Made by a program: the position numbers and the translations under genes. Under the pieces are notes generated by a model. The model saw nothing but the letters and a program-made list of their open reading frames with translations. It was not told the DNA's origin and searched no databases. DNA of 64,000 nt from a bacterium (GTDB taxonomy: Bacteria; Actinomycetota; Acidimicrobiia; Spongiisociales; Spongiisociaceae). The DNA lies in the NCBI GenBank assembly GCA_028821575.1, contig JAPPFW010000009.1, positions 18,169 to 82,168 on the forward strand, written 5' to 3'. This document shows positions 53,330 to 63,899 of the stretch, in pieces (position 1 is the stretch's first letter; each line of letters begins with the position of its first letter).

Positions 53330-53526
53330 AGTGGGTGGGACACCCCACAGCGGTTCCCCGCACGGCGGCTGTAGCGGAGCCGATCGTGCCGGGCCCACTC
53401 GCTTCCGGTGTGCTCTCGGCCACCCGGGACCGTTCGCGCAGCGCGCCCGGTGTCCGGGGATCACCGATCGCGGTCTCGCGAACAGCGATCGGTCCGAGCC
53501 ACTGCGCGTCCATCATGGGACACTGA
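53326..53526 (+). CDS. Small hypothetical ORF (66 aa) coupled between dnaJ and phoH
   Basis: ATGA overlap with dnaJ stop and TGATG overlap with phoH start; no recognised family. Confidence 0.3.
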   Translation: MKWVGHPTAVPRTAAVAEPIVPGPLASGVLSATRDRSRSAPGVRGSPIAVSRTAIGPSHCASIMGH

Positions 53527-54500
53527 TGGGCCCCGTCGCCTCGCGTCTCCTCCTGCACGTTCCGGGCGCGGGACTGATGCTCGACCTGCTCGGGGAGCGT
53601 GACTGTCACCTGAGGAAGGTGGAGGCCGCCTATCCGGAGGCTGTCATCGTGGCACGCGGTAACGAGATCACTTTCGGCGGCGAGGAGCGGTCTGCCGCCA
53701 ACGCCTTCAAGGCGGTTGAAGAGTTGCTGATGCTGATCCAGCAAGGTGTCAGCCTCGAACCCCAGGCTGTGGACCGGGTGATCGAGATGGTCAACGCATC
53801 GGTTCCCTCACCGAGCGGGGTACTCGGGACGGGGATCCAGGTCGGGCGAGGCAAGGTCATACGGCCCAAGACCGTCGGCCAACTCCGCTACGTCGAAGCC
53901 ATACGCGATCACACCCTGGTGTTCGGGATCGGTCCCGCCGGCACCGGGAAGACCTACCTGGCCATGGCAGCAGCCGTGGAGGCTCTCACCGCGGGCAAGG
54001 TAAGGAGGATCGTCCTCACGAGGCCGGCCGTGGAGGCGGGCGAACGCCTCGGATTCCTGCCGGGTGACCTAGAGGCCAAGTTCAACCCCTATCTGCGCCC
54101 TCTCTACGACGCTCTATACGAGATGCTGGGATCGGACGACGTAGCGGCCTACAGCGAGAAGGGAGCCATCGAGATAGCACCTCTCGCCTACATGAGGGGC
54201 CGGACGCTCAACGACGCGGTCGTGGTGCTTGACGAGGCCCAGAACACCTCGCGGGCACAGATGAAGATGTTCTTGACCAGGCTCGGGTTCAACTCGAAGA
54301 TGATCATCACCGGCGACGTCACCCAGGTGGACCTGCCCAGGGAGCGCCACTCCGGCCTGAAGCACGCGGAGTCCATACTTCGTAACGTTCGAGACGTGGC
54401 GGTCGTCCGGCTGACGGCCGCAGACGTGATCCGTCATCGAATCGTCGCCGCCATTGTCCAGGCCTACGAAGCAGCCGGGGCGGCGCGGGAGAGGCGATGA
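53526..54500 (+). CDS. PhoH family ATPase
   Basis: TLVFGIGPAGTGKTYLAMAAAVEAL; VVVLDEAQNTSRAQMKMFLTRLGFNSKMIITGDVTQVDLPR; start chosen at ATG 53526. Confidence 0.95.
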   Translation: MGPVASRLLLHVPGAGLMLDLLGERDCHLRKVEAAYPEAVIVARGNEITFGGEERSAANAFKAVEELLMLIQQGVSLEPQAVDRVIEMVNASVPSPSGVLGTGIQVGRGKVIRPKTVGQLRYVEAIRDHTLVFGIGPAGTGKTYLAMAAAVEALTAGKVRRIVLTRPAVEAGERLGFLPGDLEAKFNPYLRPLYDALYEMLGSDDVAAYSEKGAIEIAPLAYMRGRTLNDAVVVLDEAQNTSRAQMKMFLTRLGFNSKMIITGDVTQVDLPRERHSGLKHAESILRNVRDVAVVRLTAADVIRHRIVAAIVQAYEAAGAARERR

Positions 54501-57109
54501 GCCCCAAGGTCCGATTCCTGATCAGGGGAGTGTTCCTCCTGGCCACGGTCGCCCTCTCCTGGGGTGCCCTGCTGATCGGGCAGCAATCCGTGGAGGTGAC
54601 GGTCGGCGAGCCTTCTCCCGAGACGTTCATCGCCGAGACCCCATTCCGAATCGAGGACGTCGAAGCGACCGAAGAGAAGCGACAGGAGGCGAGGGCGGCA
54701 GTCGATTCCGAATACAAGACCGACGACGCGATCGACGCGCTGGTGGTGGAGAACATCCTAGGGTTCTTCGCGTCCGTGAGGACCGCCACCGCGGACCAGC
54801 GAGCCGCGCCACTCCCGGTCGTCACGACCAGCAGCACGATCCCGCCCCCAACCACGAGCGCGCCCACCACCACACTTCCTGCCACCACGACCTCCATAGC
54901 CGCAGAGGCCACGACCACAGTGCCCGGATTCGTGGAGGGCCAGGAGCCCGCCGAGACGACCACCACGCCGCCGACCACGGTACCGCCTACGACCGTCCCC
55001 GAGGTCCCGAGAACCTCCGGTGTAACCGGCCAGGTGCTGATCGGAACCGGCGGAGACGGCGTGCTGGTCCCAAGGGATCAGGGGCTCGGTGACATACGAT
55101 TGGTGGCGTACGACTCGACGGGTGCGCAGTTCGTGGACCGGACGCTGAACAGCGGGCGTTTCTCGTTCACGGGCATGGCTGCCGGACCGGCCACGATCCT
55201 GGTGGATACGGAGTCGGTACCGCAGCGACTCACCGCGCACGAGGACCTCCTCCTGCGAGAGGTCGTCCTGGTCAGCGAGCGAGAACTGGAACTCGAGGCG
55301 CTCCGGATGGAGCCGGTGGTCGTCTCGCAGGACATCCAGGTCGCCAACTTGCGCGGTGCCGGCTACTCGCTCTCGGACACCACCATCCAGTTGCTGGTCA
55401 GGATCGCCACCGGCGACGTGGTGCGCGAGATACTCGGACAGGCGCCCTGGCTTCCGTCGATCGAGCAGGATGTCGTCCGCCTTGCTACCGAAACACTCGA
55501 CGCCGGGATCCTCAGCGAGGACCTTCTCGGGGTGAAGAGAGACATCCGATCCCGCACCATCCTGATTCCGATCCCCGATGTCGACTCGGCCGCATGGGAG
55601 GCCGTGTCACCGGTGGTCTACGAAGTCGCCGCAGAGTTCCTGGCTGCCAACAAGTCCCTCGACGACGTAGCGATGGCCACCAGCAGAGACGAGGCGGCCG
55701 AGCAGGTGGAAGCGGAGCAGATCGAGTACCCGGCAGGCACGATAATCGTCGAGCAGGGCGAGGAGATAACCGAACAGATAGAGCGGGCTCTGGAGGCCGG
55801 AGCACTGCTCGGTCTCAAGACTCCCCACCGTGTGGCCCTCGCCCTCGCCGCCCTGTTCATAGTCGGCCTGATCATGCTGTACGTCTACCGCTTCCAGGCA
55901 TCGGTGTGGGCCTCGATGCGCAGGATCGCCCTGCTGGGGCTCCTGATCACCCTCTCGGCCCTGGCCGCCCGGGGAGTGGCGGTCTTCGTGGATACCAACC
56001 CGGCGATCGGATACCTGGTTCCGGCCGCGGCGTTCGGCCTGATGACCGCGATACTGTTCGACGCCCGCACTGCGGTGCTGATGGCAGTGGCGGTCGGTTC
56101 GATGACGGCCGTCGCCACTACCGATCCCGGCTACACCCTCTTCGCGGTCCTGTCCACCCTGGCCCCGGTGCCGTTCGTATCATCCATCTCGGCGCGTCGC
56201 GACCTGCGCCGGGCGGCGCTGTACATCGTCGTCATCTCGGCTGCTCTTGCTTCGGTGATCGCATGGTTCTTCCACGAGAACCTGCCCATCTACGAGGCGG
56301 CGGCCTTCGCGCTGGGGAACGGCGCCATCTCGTGGCTGATAGGGAGTTCGCTGCTGTCGGTTCTCGAGATCATGTTCGACATCACCACCTCCCTGCGCCT
56401 GCTCGACCTGACGGACCGCAACCATCCCGCCCTCCGCTTGCTGGAGCAGAAGGCGATCGGTTCATTCAACCATTCCCTGATGGTGGGAACCCTCGCCGAC
56501 CGCGCCGCGCGGGCGGTGGATGCCAATCCGCTACTGGCCCGGGCCGCCGCCTACTACCACGACCTGGGAAAGACCGAGAACCCGCAGTTCTTCATCGAGA
56601 ACCAGTTCGGTATCCAGAACCCCCACGACCAGATGGCGCCGGAACGCTCTGCCGACGTGATCCGCCGTCATGTACTGGACGGGATCACCCTGGCCCGGAA
56701 GTTCCGCATCCCCGGTGAGGTCGCGGAGTCGGTGATCACTCACCACGGCGACGGAATCATGCACTTCTTCTACAACCGGGCGAAGGAACGCTACGGGCCC
56801 GACGCAGTGGACATGGAGGACTACCGTCACGCGGGGCGCAAACCGGTCCGCAAGGAGATGGCCATCGTCATGATGGCCGACTCGGTCGAGGGCGCGTGCC
56901 GCGCAGTGTTCCAGAACGAGGAGCCCTCCCCGGAGCGGATCGAACAACTGGTGGAGCGGGTGGTGAGCGAGAAGGTGAGCGACGGGCAACTGTCGGCGTC
57001 CCACCTCACGCTGGGAGACCTGACCAGCGCCAAGGCCGCCATGGTGGATGCCCTGGTCGGCCACTACCACCAACGTATTCCCTATCCCAATTTCCCCGAC
57101 GCCGAGTGA
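54497..57109 (+). CDS. 7TM-HD (PgpH-like) HDIG domain phosphohydrolase with Thr/Pro-rich and Cna-B-like extracellular insertion
   Basis: LEQKAIGSFNHSLMVGTLADRAARAVDANPLLARAAAYYHDLGKTENPQFFIENQ HD motif, C-terminal TM bundle, phoH-ybeY context. Confidence 0.92.
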   Translation: MSPKVRFLIRGVFLLATVALSWGALLIGQQSVEVTVGEPSPETFIAETPFRIEDVEATEEKRQEARAAVDSEYKTDDAIDALVVENILGFFASVRTATADQRAAPLPVVTTSSTIPPPTTSAPTTTLPATTTSIAAEATTTVPGFVEGQEPAETTTTPPTTVPPTTVPEVPRTSGVTGQVLIGTGGDGVLVPRDQGLGDIRLVAYDSTGAQFVDRTLNSGRFSFTGMAAGPATILVDTESVPQRLTAHEDLLLREVVLVSERELELEALRMEPVVVSQDIQVANLRGAGYSLSDTTIQLLVRIATGDVVREILGQAPWLPSIEQDVVRLATETLDAGILSEDLLGVKRDIRSRTILIPIPDVDSAAWEAVSPVVYEVAAEFLAANKSLDDVAMATSRDEAAEQVEAEQIEYPAGTIIVEQGEEITEQIERALEAGALLGLKTPHRVALALAALFIVGLIMLYVYRFQASVWASMRRIALLGLLITLSALAARGVAVFVDTNPAIGYLVPAAAFGLMTAILFDARTAVLMAVAVGSMTAVATTDPGYTLFAVLSTLAPVPFVSSISARRDLRRAALYIVVISAALASVIAWFFHENLPIYEAAAFALGNGAISWLIGSSLLSVLEIMFDITTSLRLLDLTDRNHPALRLLEQKAIGSFNHSLMVGTLADRAARAVDANPLLARAAAYYHDLGKTENPQFFIENQFGIQNPHDQMAPERSADVIRRHVLDGITLARKFRIPGEVAESVITHHGDGIMHFFYNRAKERYGPDAVDMEDYRHAGRKPVRKEMAIVMMADSVEGACRAVFQNEEPSPERIEQLVERVVSEKVSDGQLSASHLTLGDLTSAKAAMVDALVGHYHQRIPYPNFPDAE

Positions 57110-57155
57110 TTGTCGCTCGATACCCCCGTCTACTCAGGTAGGGTGAGGACAGCCC

Positions 57156-57626
57156 GTGGACATCTACATGGAAGACGAGCAGGACGTCCCCTTATCGATC
57201 GAGCCGCTCCGGCGGCTGGCTCGTATCGTGCTGGAAGAGGAACGGCTTCCACACGGGACCGAGGTCGGCATCATGTTCGTGACCGACGAGACCATGGCGC
57301 GGTACAACCGCCGGTTCCTCGGAAAGGATGGACCGACCGACGTATTGGCCCTGCCCCTCGCGCCTGGTGGATACGAAGCCTCGAGAGCGGACAGCGCAAC
57401 CGCCGGCGGGGTTCCCTTCGGCCTCGGCGACATATTCGTGGCGCCCCGGTTCGTGCATCGGCAAGCCAGGGACCACGGCTCGGATCCCGAGGACGAGATT
57501 TCGCTCATGATCACGCACGGGTTGCTCCACCTGGTCGGTTACGACCATGAATCCGAGCCCGAGGCGGTGGTGATGGAGGAGCGGGAGCGCTCCTTGCTGG
57601 CATTGGTGGGAGTCGAGCGTCGATGA
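57156..57626 (+). CDS. ybeY: Endoribonuclease YbeY
   Basis: LSLMITHGLLHLVGYDHESEPE-type HGxLHLxGYDH motif; GDIFVAP; GTG start. Confidence 0.95.
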   Translation: MDIYMEDEQDVPLSIEPLRRLARIVLEEERLPHGTEVGIMFVTDETMARYNRRFLGKDGPTDVLALPLAPGGYEASRADSATAGGVPFGLGDIFVAPRFVHRQARDHGSDPEDEISLMITHGLLHLVGYDHESEPEAVVMEERERSLLALVGVERR

Positions 57627-58819
57627 TCGAGCTGGCATGGGGTATCTCGTGCGGAGTGCTGATCCTGGCGGCCGCCCTCCGGGTCGCGGGTGCCTCGCTC
57701 GTCCGGACGCCGCGAGCCGACGCGTTACACGACGCCGCCGACGGCGTACCGGGCGCGGTGAGCGTGGCCGAGTTGCTCGAGGACCGGGCCAGCATCCAGC
57801 CGTCAATCTCCCTGATCCACTCCGCACTGCTGGTGGCTTCCGCGCTGAGCGCCGCATGGGCCATCGCCACCCTATCGAGCGGCTGGATACTGGTCACCGC
57901 GCTGATCCTCACCGGCGTGGCTCTCGTCGTGTTCGGGGAGTGGCTACCGCGATCCCTCGGGCGTGAACGCCCGCGGGTCATCGCCTACCGGTTGGCTCGC
58001 CTACTCCGCGTGGCCGTCAGGGCGGGCGAGCGCGCGGTCGACCTGATATACGACGAAGAGGACGACGTCAACTCGGGTGCCGATGCGAACGGAGACCACG
58101 ACGCCTCCGATCGCGAGGAGATACGGATGATCTCGTCCGTACTGGAGTTCTCCTACGCCATCGTGAGGGAGGTCATGACCCCGCGCACCGACATGGTGAC
58201 CCTCGGCGCCGACCTCACCACGACCGAGGCCCTTGACCTGATCCTCGAGTACGGATTCTCAAGGGTGCCGGTAACAGGGCGGGGAGCGGACGACATCGTG
58301 GGTCTGGTGTATGCCAAGGACCTGCTCCACCTGGTGGGAGAACCCGCCGAGGCCACGCCCCTCGCCGAGATCATCAGACCGCCCTACTTCGTGCCCGAGA
58401 CAAAACCTGTCCGAGACCTGCTCAGGGAGATGCAGTCGTCGCAGTTCCACATGGCGGTCGCAGTGGACGAGTTCGGCGGAACCGCCGGCCTGGTCACGAT
58501 CGAGGACCTCATCGAGGAACTCGTGGGAGAGATCGTGGATGAGTACGACACCGAACCGCCCATGGTGGAGCCCCTCGAGGCGGGTGTCTTCCTGGTGGAT
58601 GCTCGTCTCCCGGTGGACGACCTAGCCGGCCTGCTCGACACCCACCTTCCGGACGGCGAATGGGACACGGTAGGCGGCCTGGTGCTCGGTCTGGCCGGGA
58701 GGGTTCCGATCGTCGGTGAGCGATTCGAGTTCGACGGCGCTGTCCTGATCCCCGAACGCGTGCAGGGTCGGCGCGTGGAGAGGGTCCGGGTCAGTCACCT
58801 GGTGGGCACCCAGAGATGA
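57623..58819 (+). CDS. CNNM/CBS/transporter-associated domain protein (CorC/hemolysin family)
   Basis: VREVMTPRTDMVTLGADLTTTEALDLILEYGFSRVPV; FHMAVAVDEFGGTAGLVTIEDLIEELVGEI. Confidence 0.93.
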   Translation: MIELAWGISCGVLILAAALRVAGASLVRTPRADALHDAADGVPGAVSVAELLEDRASIQPSISLIHSALLVASALSAAWAIATLSSGWILVTALILTGVALVVFGEWLPRSLGRERPRVIAYRLARLLRVAVRAGERAVDLIYDEEDDVNSGADANGDHDASDREEIRMISSVLEFSYAIVREVMTPRTDMVTLGADLTTTEALDLILEYGFSRVPVTGRGADDIVGLVYAKDLLHLVGEPAEATPLAEIIRPPYFVPETKPVRDLLREMQSSQFHMAVAVDEFGGTAGLVTIEDLIEELVGEIVDEYDTEPPMVEPLEAGVFLVDARLPVDDLAGLLDTHLPDGEWDTVGGLVLGLAGRVPIVGERFEFDGAVLIPERVQGRRVERVRVSHLVGTQR

Positions 58820-58836
58820 TCCGCCCCGGTTGATGG

Positions 58837-59727
58837 ATGAAGACGGGCTTCGCGGCCGTGGTCGGCCGCCCCAACGTCGGCAAGTCGACTCTCATCAACG
58901 GCTTGGTGGGTAGCAAGGTATCGATCACCTCCAAGCGTCCTCAGACCACCCGCCTGGTGGCACGCGGGATACTGACCATCGAGGGTCCGGATGGGGGAGC
59001 CCAGATAGTCCTGATCGACACTCCCGGGCTTCACCGCCCGCGCACCGCGTTGGGAGAGCGCCTCAACTCGATCGCCTACAGGAGCCTCGTCGAGGCCGAT
59101 TGCTTCCTCTTCGTCATCGAGGCTACCGGCAAGGTTGGTCCCGGTGACCGCCGGATCGCAGAACGCCTTATCAGGATCGGCCCGGCCGACAAGGTGATTG
59201 TGATCGTGAACAAGATCGACCTGGTCCGTAAGGGCCGCGTAGCAGAGCGCCTGAGCGAAGCCGCTCCGTGGGACTTCGGAGCCTACGTGCCGGTTTCGGC
59301 ATTGACCGGCGACGGCCTCGACCGCGTAGTCGGCGAACTGGTGCCCCGCCTACCCGAAGGGCCTGCGCACTATCCGGCGGGCACGAGCACGGACCAGCCG
59401 GAGGAGGTGCTGGTGGCCGAAACGGTGCGCGAGAAGTTGCTCGCCGTGATGCGTGATGAGCTTCCCCACTCGGTGGCGGTCAAGACCGAGACCATCGAGC
59501 GACGGAAAGGCGGCTCGATCCGGATCGAGGCCTCCATCTACGTGGAGCGCCTCTCCCAGAAGGGAATCGTCATCGGTGCCGGCGGATCGATGATCCGCCA
59601 GGTGGGAACTGAGGCCCGCCTGGACCTCGAGAAGACCCTCGCCGGCCCGGTGTACCTCGACCTTCGAGTTAAGGTCGAGAAGGACTGGCAACGTTACCCC
59701 GACCGGATAAGACGGCTGGGCCTCTAG
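58837..59727 (+). CDS. era: GTPase Era
   Basis: AVVGRPNVGKSTLINGLVGSKVSITSKRPQTTRLVARGIL; C-terminal KH domain GAGGSMIRQVG. Confidence 0.97.
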   Translation: MKTGFAAVVGRPNVGKSTLINGLVGSKVSITSKRPQTTRLVARGILTIEGPDGGAQIVLIDTPGLHRPRTALGERLNSIAYRSLVEADCFLFVIEATGKVGPGDRRIAERLIRIGPADKVIVIVNKIDLVRKGRVAERLSEAAPWDFGAYVPVSALTGDGLDRVVGELVPRLPEGPAHYPAGTSTDQPEEVLVAETVREKLLAVMRDELPHSVAVKTETIERRKGGSIRIEASIYVERLSQKGIVIGAGGSMIRQVGTEARLDLEKTLAGPVYLDLRVKVEKDWQRYPDRIRRLGL

Positions 59728-59808
59728 TCAGGTGTTAGGTGTTAGGTGGTAGTGGATGAAGGTGATATTCAAGAGACGACCAGCCGCTAGCCGCTAACCA
59801 CCAGCCGG
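59725..59808. repeat. Inverted heptad array between convergent era and PCD genes
   Basis: TAGTCAG GTGTTAG GTGTTAG GTGGTAG TGGATGA AGGTGAT ATTCAAG AGACGAC CAGCCGC TAGCCGC TAACCAC CAGCCGG, exact 7-bp register. Confidence 0.85.
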
Positions 59809-60074
59809 TCGATGCGTGCGGCTAGCGTCGTGTCCTTTTGGGTGAGACCTCCCTGGTCATGGGTGGTGAGCGATATCGTCACCCGGTTGTAGCGGATGTC
59901 GATGTCAGGATGGTGAAAGGCCTTCTCGGCCAGCACCCCCACCGACGCCACGAAGCCGATCGACCTCGCGAAGTCGCCGAACCGGTAGGTCTTGCTGATG
60001 GTTTCCCCCGAGAGTTCCCACCCGGAGTGGGAAGCCAGGAACTCCCGGCGGTCGGATTCATCGAGTAGGGCCAC
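59787..60074 (-). CDS. 4a-hydroxytetrahydrobiopterin dehydratase (pterin-4a-carbinolamine dehydratase)
   Basis: SGETISKTYRFGDFARSIGFVASVGVLAEKAFHHPDIDIRYNRVTISLTTHDQGGLTQKD. Confidence 0.93.
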   Translation of the reverse strand: MALLDESDRREFLASHSGWELSGETISKTYRFGDFARSIGFVASVGVLAEKAFHHPDIDIRYNRVTISLTTHDQGGLTQKDTTLAARIDRLVVSG

Positions 60075-60152
60075 GGCCTCACCCTACCCTCGGAACTCGC
60101 CCCGCCGGGTACCCTGCCGGATGATGTCCACAGTCCTGCGCCTCGGCCGACG

Positions 60153-60881
60153 ATGACGCTCCGGCGTGACCAGGGAATCGTCCTCCGCGGCTACCCGTTC
60201 GGAGAGGCAGACCGGATCGTTCTCCTGATCAGCCCCAACCACGGGTTGGTAAGGGCGGTGGCCAAGGGTGTCCGCAGGACGAAGAGTCGCTTCGGGGGTC
60301 GCCTGGAACCCCTCACCCACGTTGATCTCGTGCTCTTCCAGGGGCGTAACCTTGCCACCATCACACAGGTCTCCGTCATAGAGCCCTTCCCGCGGCTACG
60401 CGGCGATCTCGACGCGGTGCTGGTCGCGGGGACCATGGCGGAGGCGATCAGCAAGGTGATCGTGGAAGGTGAGCCTTCCCACCGGCTCTTCCTGCTCCTG
60501 CAGAGGGGACTGCAGGCGCTCGAGCACGGCGCCGGGGGCCTGGACCTGGTCGCCTCCTTCCTTCTCAAGCTGATGGATGCCCTCGGACAGGCCCCGGCCC
60601 TGCGCCACTGCGCCGCCTGTGGCCGGAAGAACGCCCTGGACCGGTTCAGCCTGGTGGGAGGGGGACTCGTTTGCAGCACATGCGACATCGGGGGAACGTT
60701 TCGACTGCGCGAGGGACTCACACTGCACCTGGCCCGGCTGTCCGATGCCGACTTCCTCGACCTCAAGGAACCCGACAGCGACCTGGCGGCGGATGCAGTG
60801 GGCCTGGCCAGGCGTTTCGTCGAGTTCCACATCGAGGTGGGCCTAGCCGGACTCGCCTACAGCAACATCAAAGGGGTATGA
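60153..60881 (+). CDS. recO: DNA repair protein RecO
   Basis: RDQGIVLRGYPFGEADRIVLLIS...GLVRAVAKGVRRTKSRFGGRLEPL; CAACGRKNALDRFSLVGGGLVCSTC zinc motif. Confidence 0.95.
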   Translation: MTLRRDQGIVLRGYPFGEADRIVLLISPNHGLVRAVAKGVRRTKSRFGGRLEPLTHVDLVLFQGRNLATITQVSVIEPFPRLRGDLDAVLVAGTMAEAISKVIVEGEPSHRLFLLLQRGLQALEHGAGGLDLVASFLLKLMDALGQAPALRHCAACGRKNALDRFSLVGGGLVCSTCDIGGTFRLREGLTLHLARLSDADFLDLKEPDSDLAADAVGLARRFVEFHIEVGLAGLAYSNIKGV

Positions 60882-61672
60882 CCATGGGCACCGAGGAAAC
60901 CGTAGCCCGCCTCGACCTGACCAGGGTGGACCCGGATCGGATCCCGGCCCATCTCGGTCTCATCATGGACGGTAACGGCAGGTGGGCGACCGAGCGCAAC
61001 CTGCCCAGGACCGCCGGACATGCGGCAGGGGAGGCCGTTCTCTTCGAATGCGTGGAAGGAGCGCTGGCGGTCGGACTGCGCTGGCTGTCCGCCTACACGT
61101 TCTCCACCGAGAACTGGACCCGCTCGCCCGACGAGGTCTCCTTCCTGATGTGGTTCAACGAGGACATCCTGTTGCGCCGCCTCGACTCACTGGACGGGAT
61201 GGGCGTGAGGCTGCACTTCGCCGGAGACCTGGCCGATGAGCGCATTCCGGAACGCAACCGGCGCCATATGCGCGACGCGGTTGCCCGCACTCGCGACAAC
61301 GAGCGGCTCGCCCTCGTCCTGGCCTTCAACTACGGAGGCCGGGCCGAGATCATGAGAGCCGTCCAGATCCTCGCAGCCGAGGTGGCCGCCGGTCACCGGA
61401 ATGCGTGCGCCATCAGGGAACGCGACCTGGCCGGTCACTTCTACGTACCCGGCATGCCCGACCCGGATGTGATCGTGCGGACTTCAGGGGAGATGCGGAT
61501 CTCGAACTTCCTATTGTGGGGGAGCGCCTATGCCGAGTTGGTCTTCACCGACACCCTATGGCCCGACTTCGGCGCGCAGGATCTGGTGGACGCCATCATC
61601 GAGTTCCAGATGCGGGGACGGCGGTTCGGAGGGGCGGTGTCGCCCGGCAGTCCTGAGGAGACCGATGGGTAA
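60878..61672 (+). CDS. uppS: Isoprenyl transferase (undecaprenyl diphosphate synthase family)
   Basis: [82 protein letters not shown]. Confidence 0.95.
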   Translation: MTMGTEETVARLDLTRVDPDRIPAHLGLIMDGNGRWATERNLPRTAGHAAGEAVLFECVEGALAVGLRWLSAYTFSTENWTRSPDEVSFLMWFNEDILLRRLDSLDGMGVRLHFAGDLADERIPERNRRHMRDAVARTRDNERLALVLAFNYGGRAEIMRAVQILAAEVAAGHRNACAIRERDLAGHFYVPGMPDPDVIVRTSGEMRISNFLLWGSAYAELVFTDTLWPDFGAQDLVDAIIEFQMRGRRFGGAVSPGSPEETDG

Positions 61673-61716
61673 CCGGGGTCGGTTACCATCCCTGCGCCTC
61701 GCCTAGGAGCCCGCCG

Positions 61717-63045
61717 ATGCCGGAACCCACCTTCGCCACGATCGTAAACCTGGCCAAGAAACGCGGGTTCGTCTTCCAGGCGTCCGAAATATACGGGGGA
61801 CTCCGTTCTGCTTACGACTACGGACCACTCGGCGTCGCCCTGCTGCGCAACGTGAAAGAGGCCTGGTGGAGATCCATGGTCCGGTCGAGGGACGACGTGG
61901 TCGGGCTGGACTCGGCCATCATCCAGTCGCCGCTGGTGTGGGAGGCGTCGGGTCATGTCTCCCAGTTCCACGATCCACTGGTCGAGTGCACCTCCTGCCA
62001 TAGCCGGCACCGGCTGGACAAACTCGAAGACCAGTCCCGGTGCCCGAAATGTGGCACCCGGGAGTCCTTCACCGAGGCGCGGGACTTCAATCTAATGTTC
62101 CGGACCCACATGGGTCCGGTGGCGGGCGAGGGGAACCTCGTCTACCTGCGTCCCGAAACTGCGCAGGGCATCTTCACGAACTTCGAGAACGTCCGGAGGG
62201 TCATGCGTCGCAAGCTGCCGTTCGGTATAGCCCAGGTCGGCAAGTCGTTCCGCAACGAGATCACGCCCGGCCAGTTCGTCTTCCGCACGCGCGAGTTCGA
62301 GCAGATGGAGATGGAGTTCTTCACGCATCCCGACGAGGCGGACCAATGGTTCGAATACTGGATCGACGAGCGCCGAGCCTGGTACCTGGACCTGGGTATG
62401 CGCTCCGACAACCTCCGGTTGAGGTCCCATCAGGGCGACGAACTCGCCCACTACGCGGTGGGCACCTACGACGTGGAATACCGCTTCCCGTGGGGATGGG
62501 ACGAACTGGAGGGGATCGCCAACCGTACCGACTTCGACCTCCGCATGCACTCGGAGCACTCCGGCAAGGACCTCCGCTACTTCGATCAGGCGGCAGGAGA
62601 GCGGTTCTACCCGTACGTGATCGAACCGGCCGCCGGCGCCACCAGGGCCGCCTTCGCGTTCCTGATCGATGCCTACGACGAGGAGATCGTCAGGGGCGCC
62701 ACCAGGGCGGTCCTGCGCATCGATTCGAGGCTCGCGCCCATCAAGGTGGCGGTCCTCCCGCTTTCCCGCAAGCCCGACCTGGTCGAGGTTACCGGAAGGG
62801 TTGCTTCCTTGCTCCGGCCCCGATGGGACATCGAGGTCGACGTAACCCAGGCGATCGGTAGGCGGTACCGGCGGCAGGACGAGATCGGAACCCCGCTCTG
62901 CGTGACCGTCGACTTCCGGACCCTCGACGACCGCGCGGTTACGGTCCGGGACAGGGATACGATGGCTCAGGACCGGGTGTCGATCGACCGGCTGGTCGGC
63001 TACCTGGCAGACCGTCTGGCGGACAGCCCGAGAACGGGAGCGTGA
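61717..63045 (+). CDS. glyS: Glycyl-tRNA synthetase (class II, alpha2 type)
   Basis: [76 protein letters not shown]. Confidence 0.97.
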   Translation: MPEPTFATIVNLAKKRGFVFQASEIYGGLRSAYDYGPLGVALLRNVKEAWWRSMVRSRDDVVGLDSAIIQSPLVWEASGHVSQFHDPLVECTSCHSRHRLDKLEDQSRCPKCGTRESFTEARDFNLMFRTHMGPVAGEGNLVYLRPETAQGIFTNFENVRRVMRRKLPFGIAQVGKSFRNEITPGQFVFRTREFEQMEMEFFTHPDEADQWFEYWIDERRAWYLDLGMRSDNLRLRSHQGDELAHYAVGTYDVEYRFPWGWDELEGIANRTDFDLRMHSEHSGKDLRYFDQAAGERFYPYVIEPAAGATRAAFAFLIDAYDEEIVRGATRAVLRIDSRLAPIKVAVLPLSRKPDLVEVTGRVASLLRPRWDIEVDVTQAIGRRYRRQDEIGTPLCVTVDFRTLDDRAVTVRDRDTMAQDRVSIDRLVGYLADRLADSPRTGA

Positions 63046-63899
63046 AGGTGAGAAGAGTAGGGATAGCCATCGGGATATTGCTGGTTCTGGTGGTCGCGGG
63101 CCTCGCCTACGTCTGGTTCTCAGGGGGAAGCGGGGAGCCGAGCACCGAGGTCACCGCCCCGCCCGTGACCACGGCCGCCCCGACCCAGTCGGACAGCAGC
63201 GAAGAGGGAGAAGCAGCAGCGGAAGAGGAAGGGCCACCGGCTCCGGCGGACACCGTGGCCGAGGAGCCCGGCACCACCGCTGGGACCGCGACCACGACGT
63301 CGGCCGTCGCCACATCTCCGTCCACGACCCAGGCCACGGACCGGGACGAGGAGGCCACGGCCGTCGTGTACCGCATTGACAAGGCCGAGTCGTCGGTCCG
63401 CTTCGAGATCGACGAGATCCTGAACGGTAGTCCCAAGCGGGTCGTCGGTACCACCAGCGAGGTGGCCGGCGAGATCCTGATCGACTTCGACAACCCGCCC
63501 GCCTCCAGCCTCGGCGCAGTCGTGATCAACGTCCGTACCCTCGAGACCGACTCCAGCTTCCGCGACCGGGCGATGCGAGGTCCCATACTCGGCTCAGCCA
63601 GGGACGAGAACGAGTTCGCCACGTTCGAACCAACGGACATCACAGGTCTTCCGGACCGGGTGACCGTAGGAGATCGCGTATCTCTGACTGTGGTGGGCGA
63701 CTTCACATTGAGCGGTGTGACCCTACCCGTCGAGTTCTCCGTCGAGGCGGTGGTCGGCTCAACCGAGCGCATCGAGGTGAGCGGCGTAGCGACCGTGCTC
63801 CGGTCGGACTTCGGTCTAACGGTCCCAGATGTACCGAGCGTGAGCGACGTAGCCGACGAAGTGACCCTCGCCATCGAGTTGGTGGCAGTGGTGGGTTAG
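63042..63899 (+). CDS. Membrane-anchored YceI family protein
   Basis: N-terminal TM, Thr/Glu linker, then [18 protein letters not shown]...[30 protein letters not shown]...[18 protein letters not shown]. Confidence 0.85.
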   Translation: MKVRRVGIAIGILLVLVVAGLAYVWFSGGSGEPSTEVTAPPVTTAAPTQSDSSEEGEAAAEEEGPPAPADTVAEEPGTTAGTATTTSAVATSPSTTQATDRDEEATAVVYRIDKAESSVRFEIDEILNGSPKRVVGTTSEVAGEILIDFDNPPASSLGAVVINVRTLETDSSFRDRAMRGPILGSARDENEFATFEPTDITGLPDRVTVGDRVSLTVVGDFTLSGVTLPVEFSVEAVVGSTERIEVSGVATVLRSDFGLTVPDVPSVSDVADEVTLAIELVAVVG

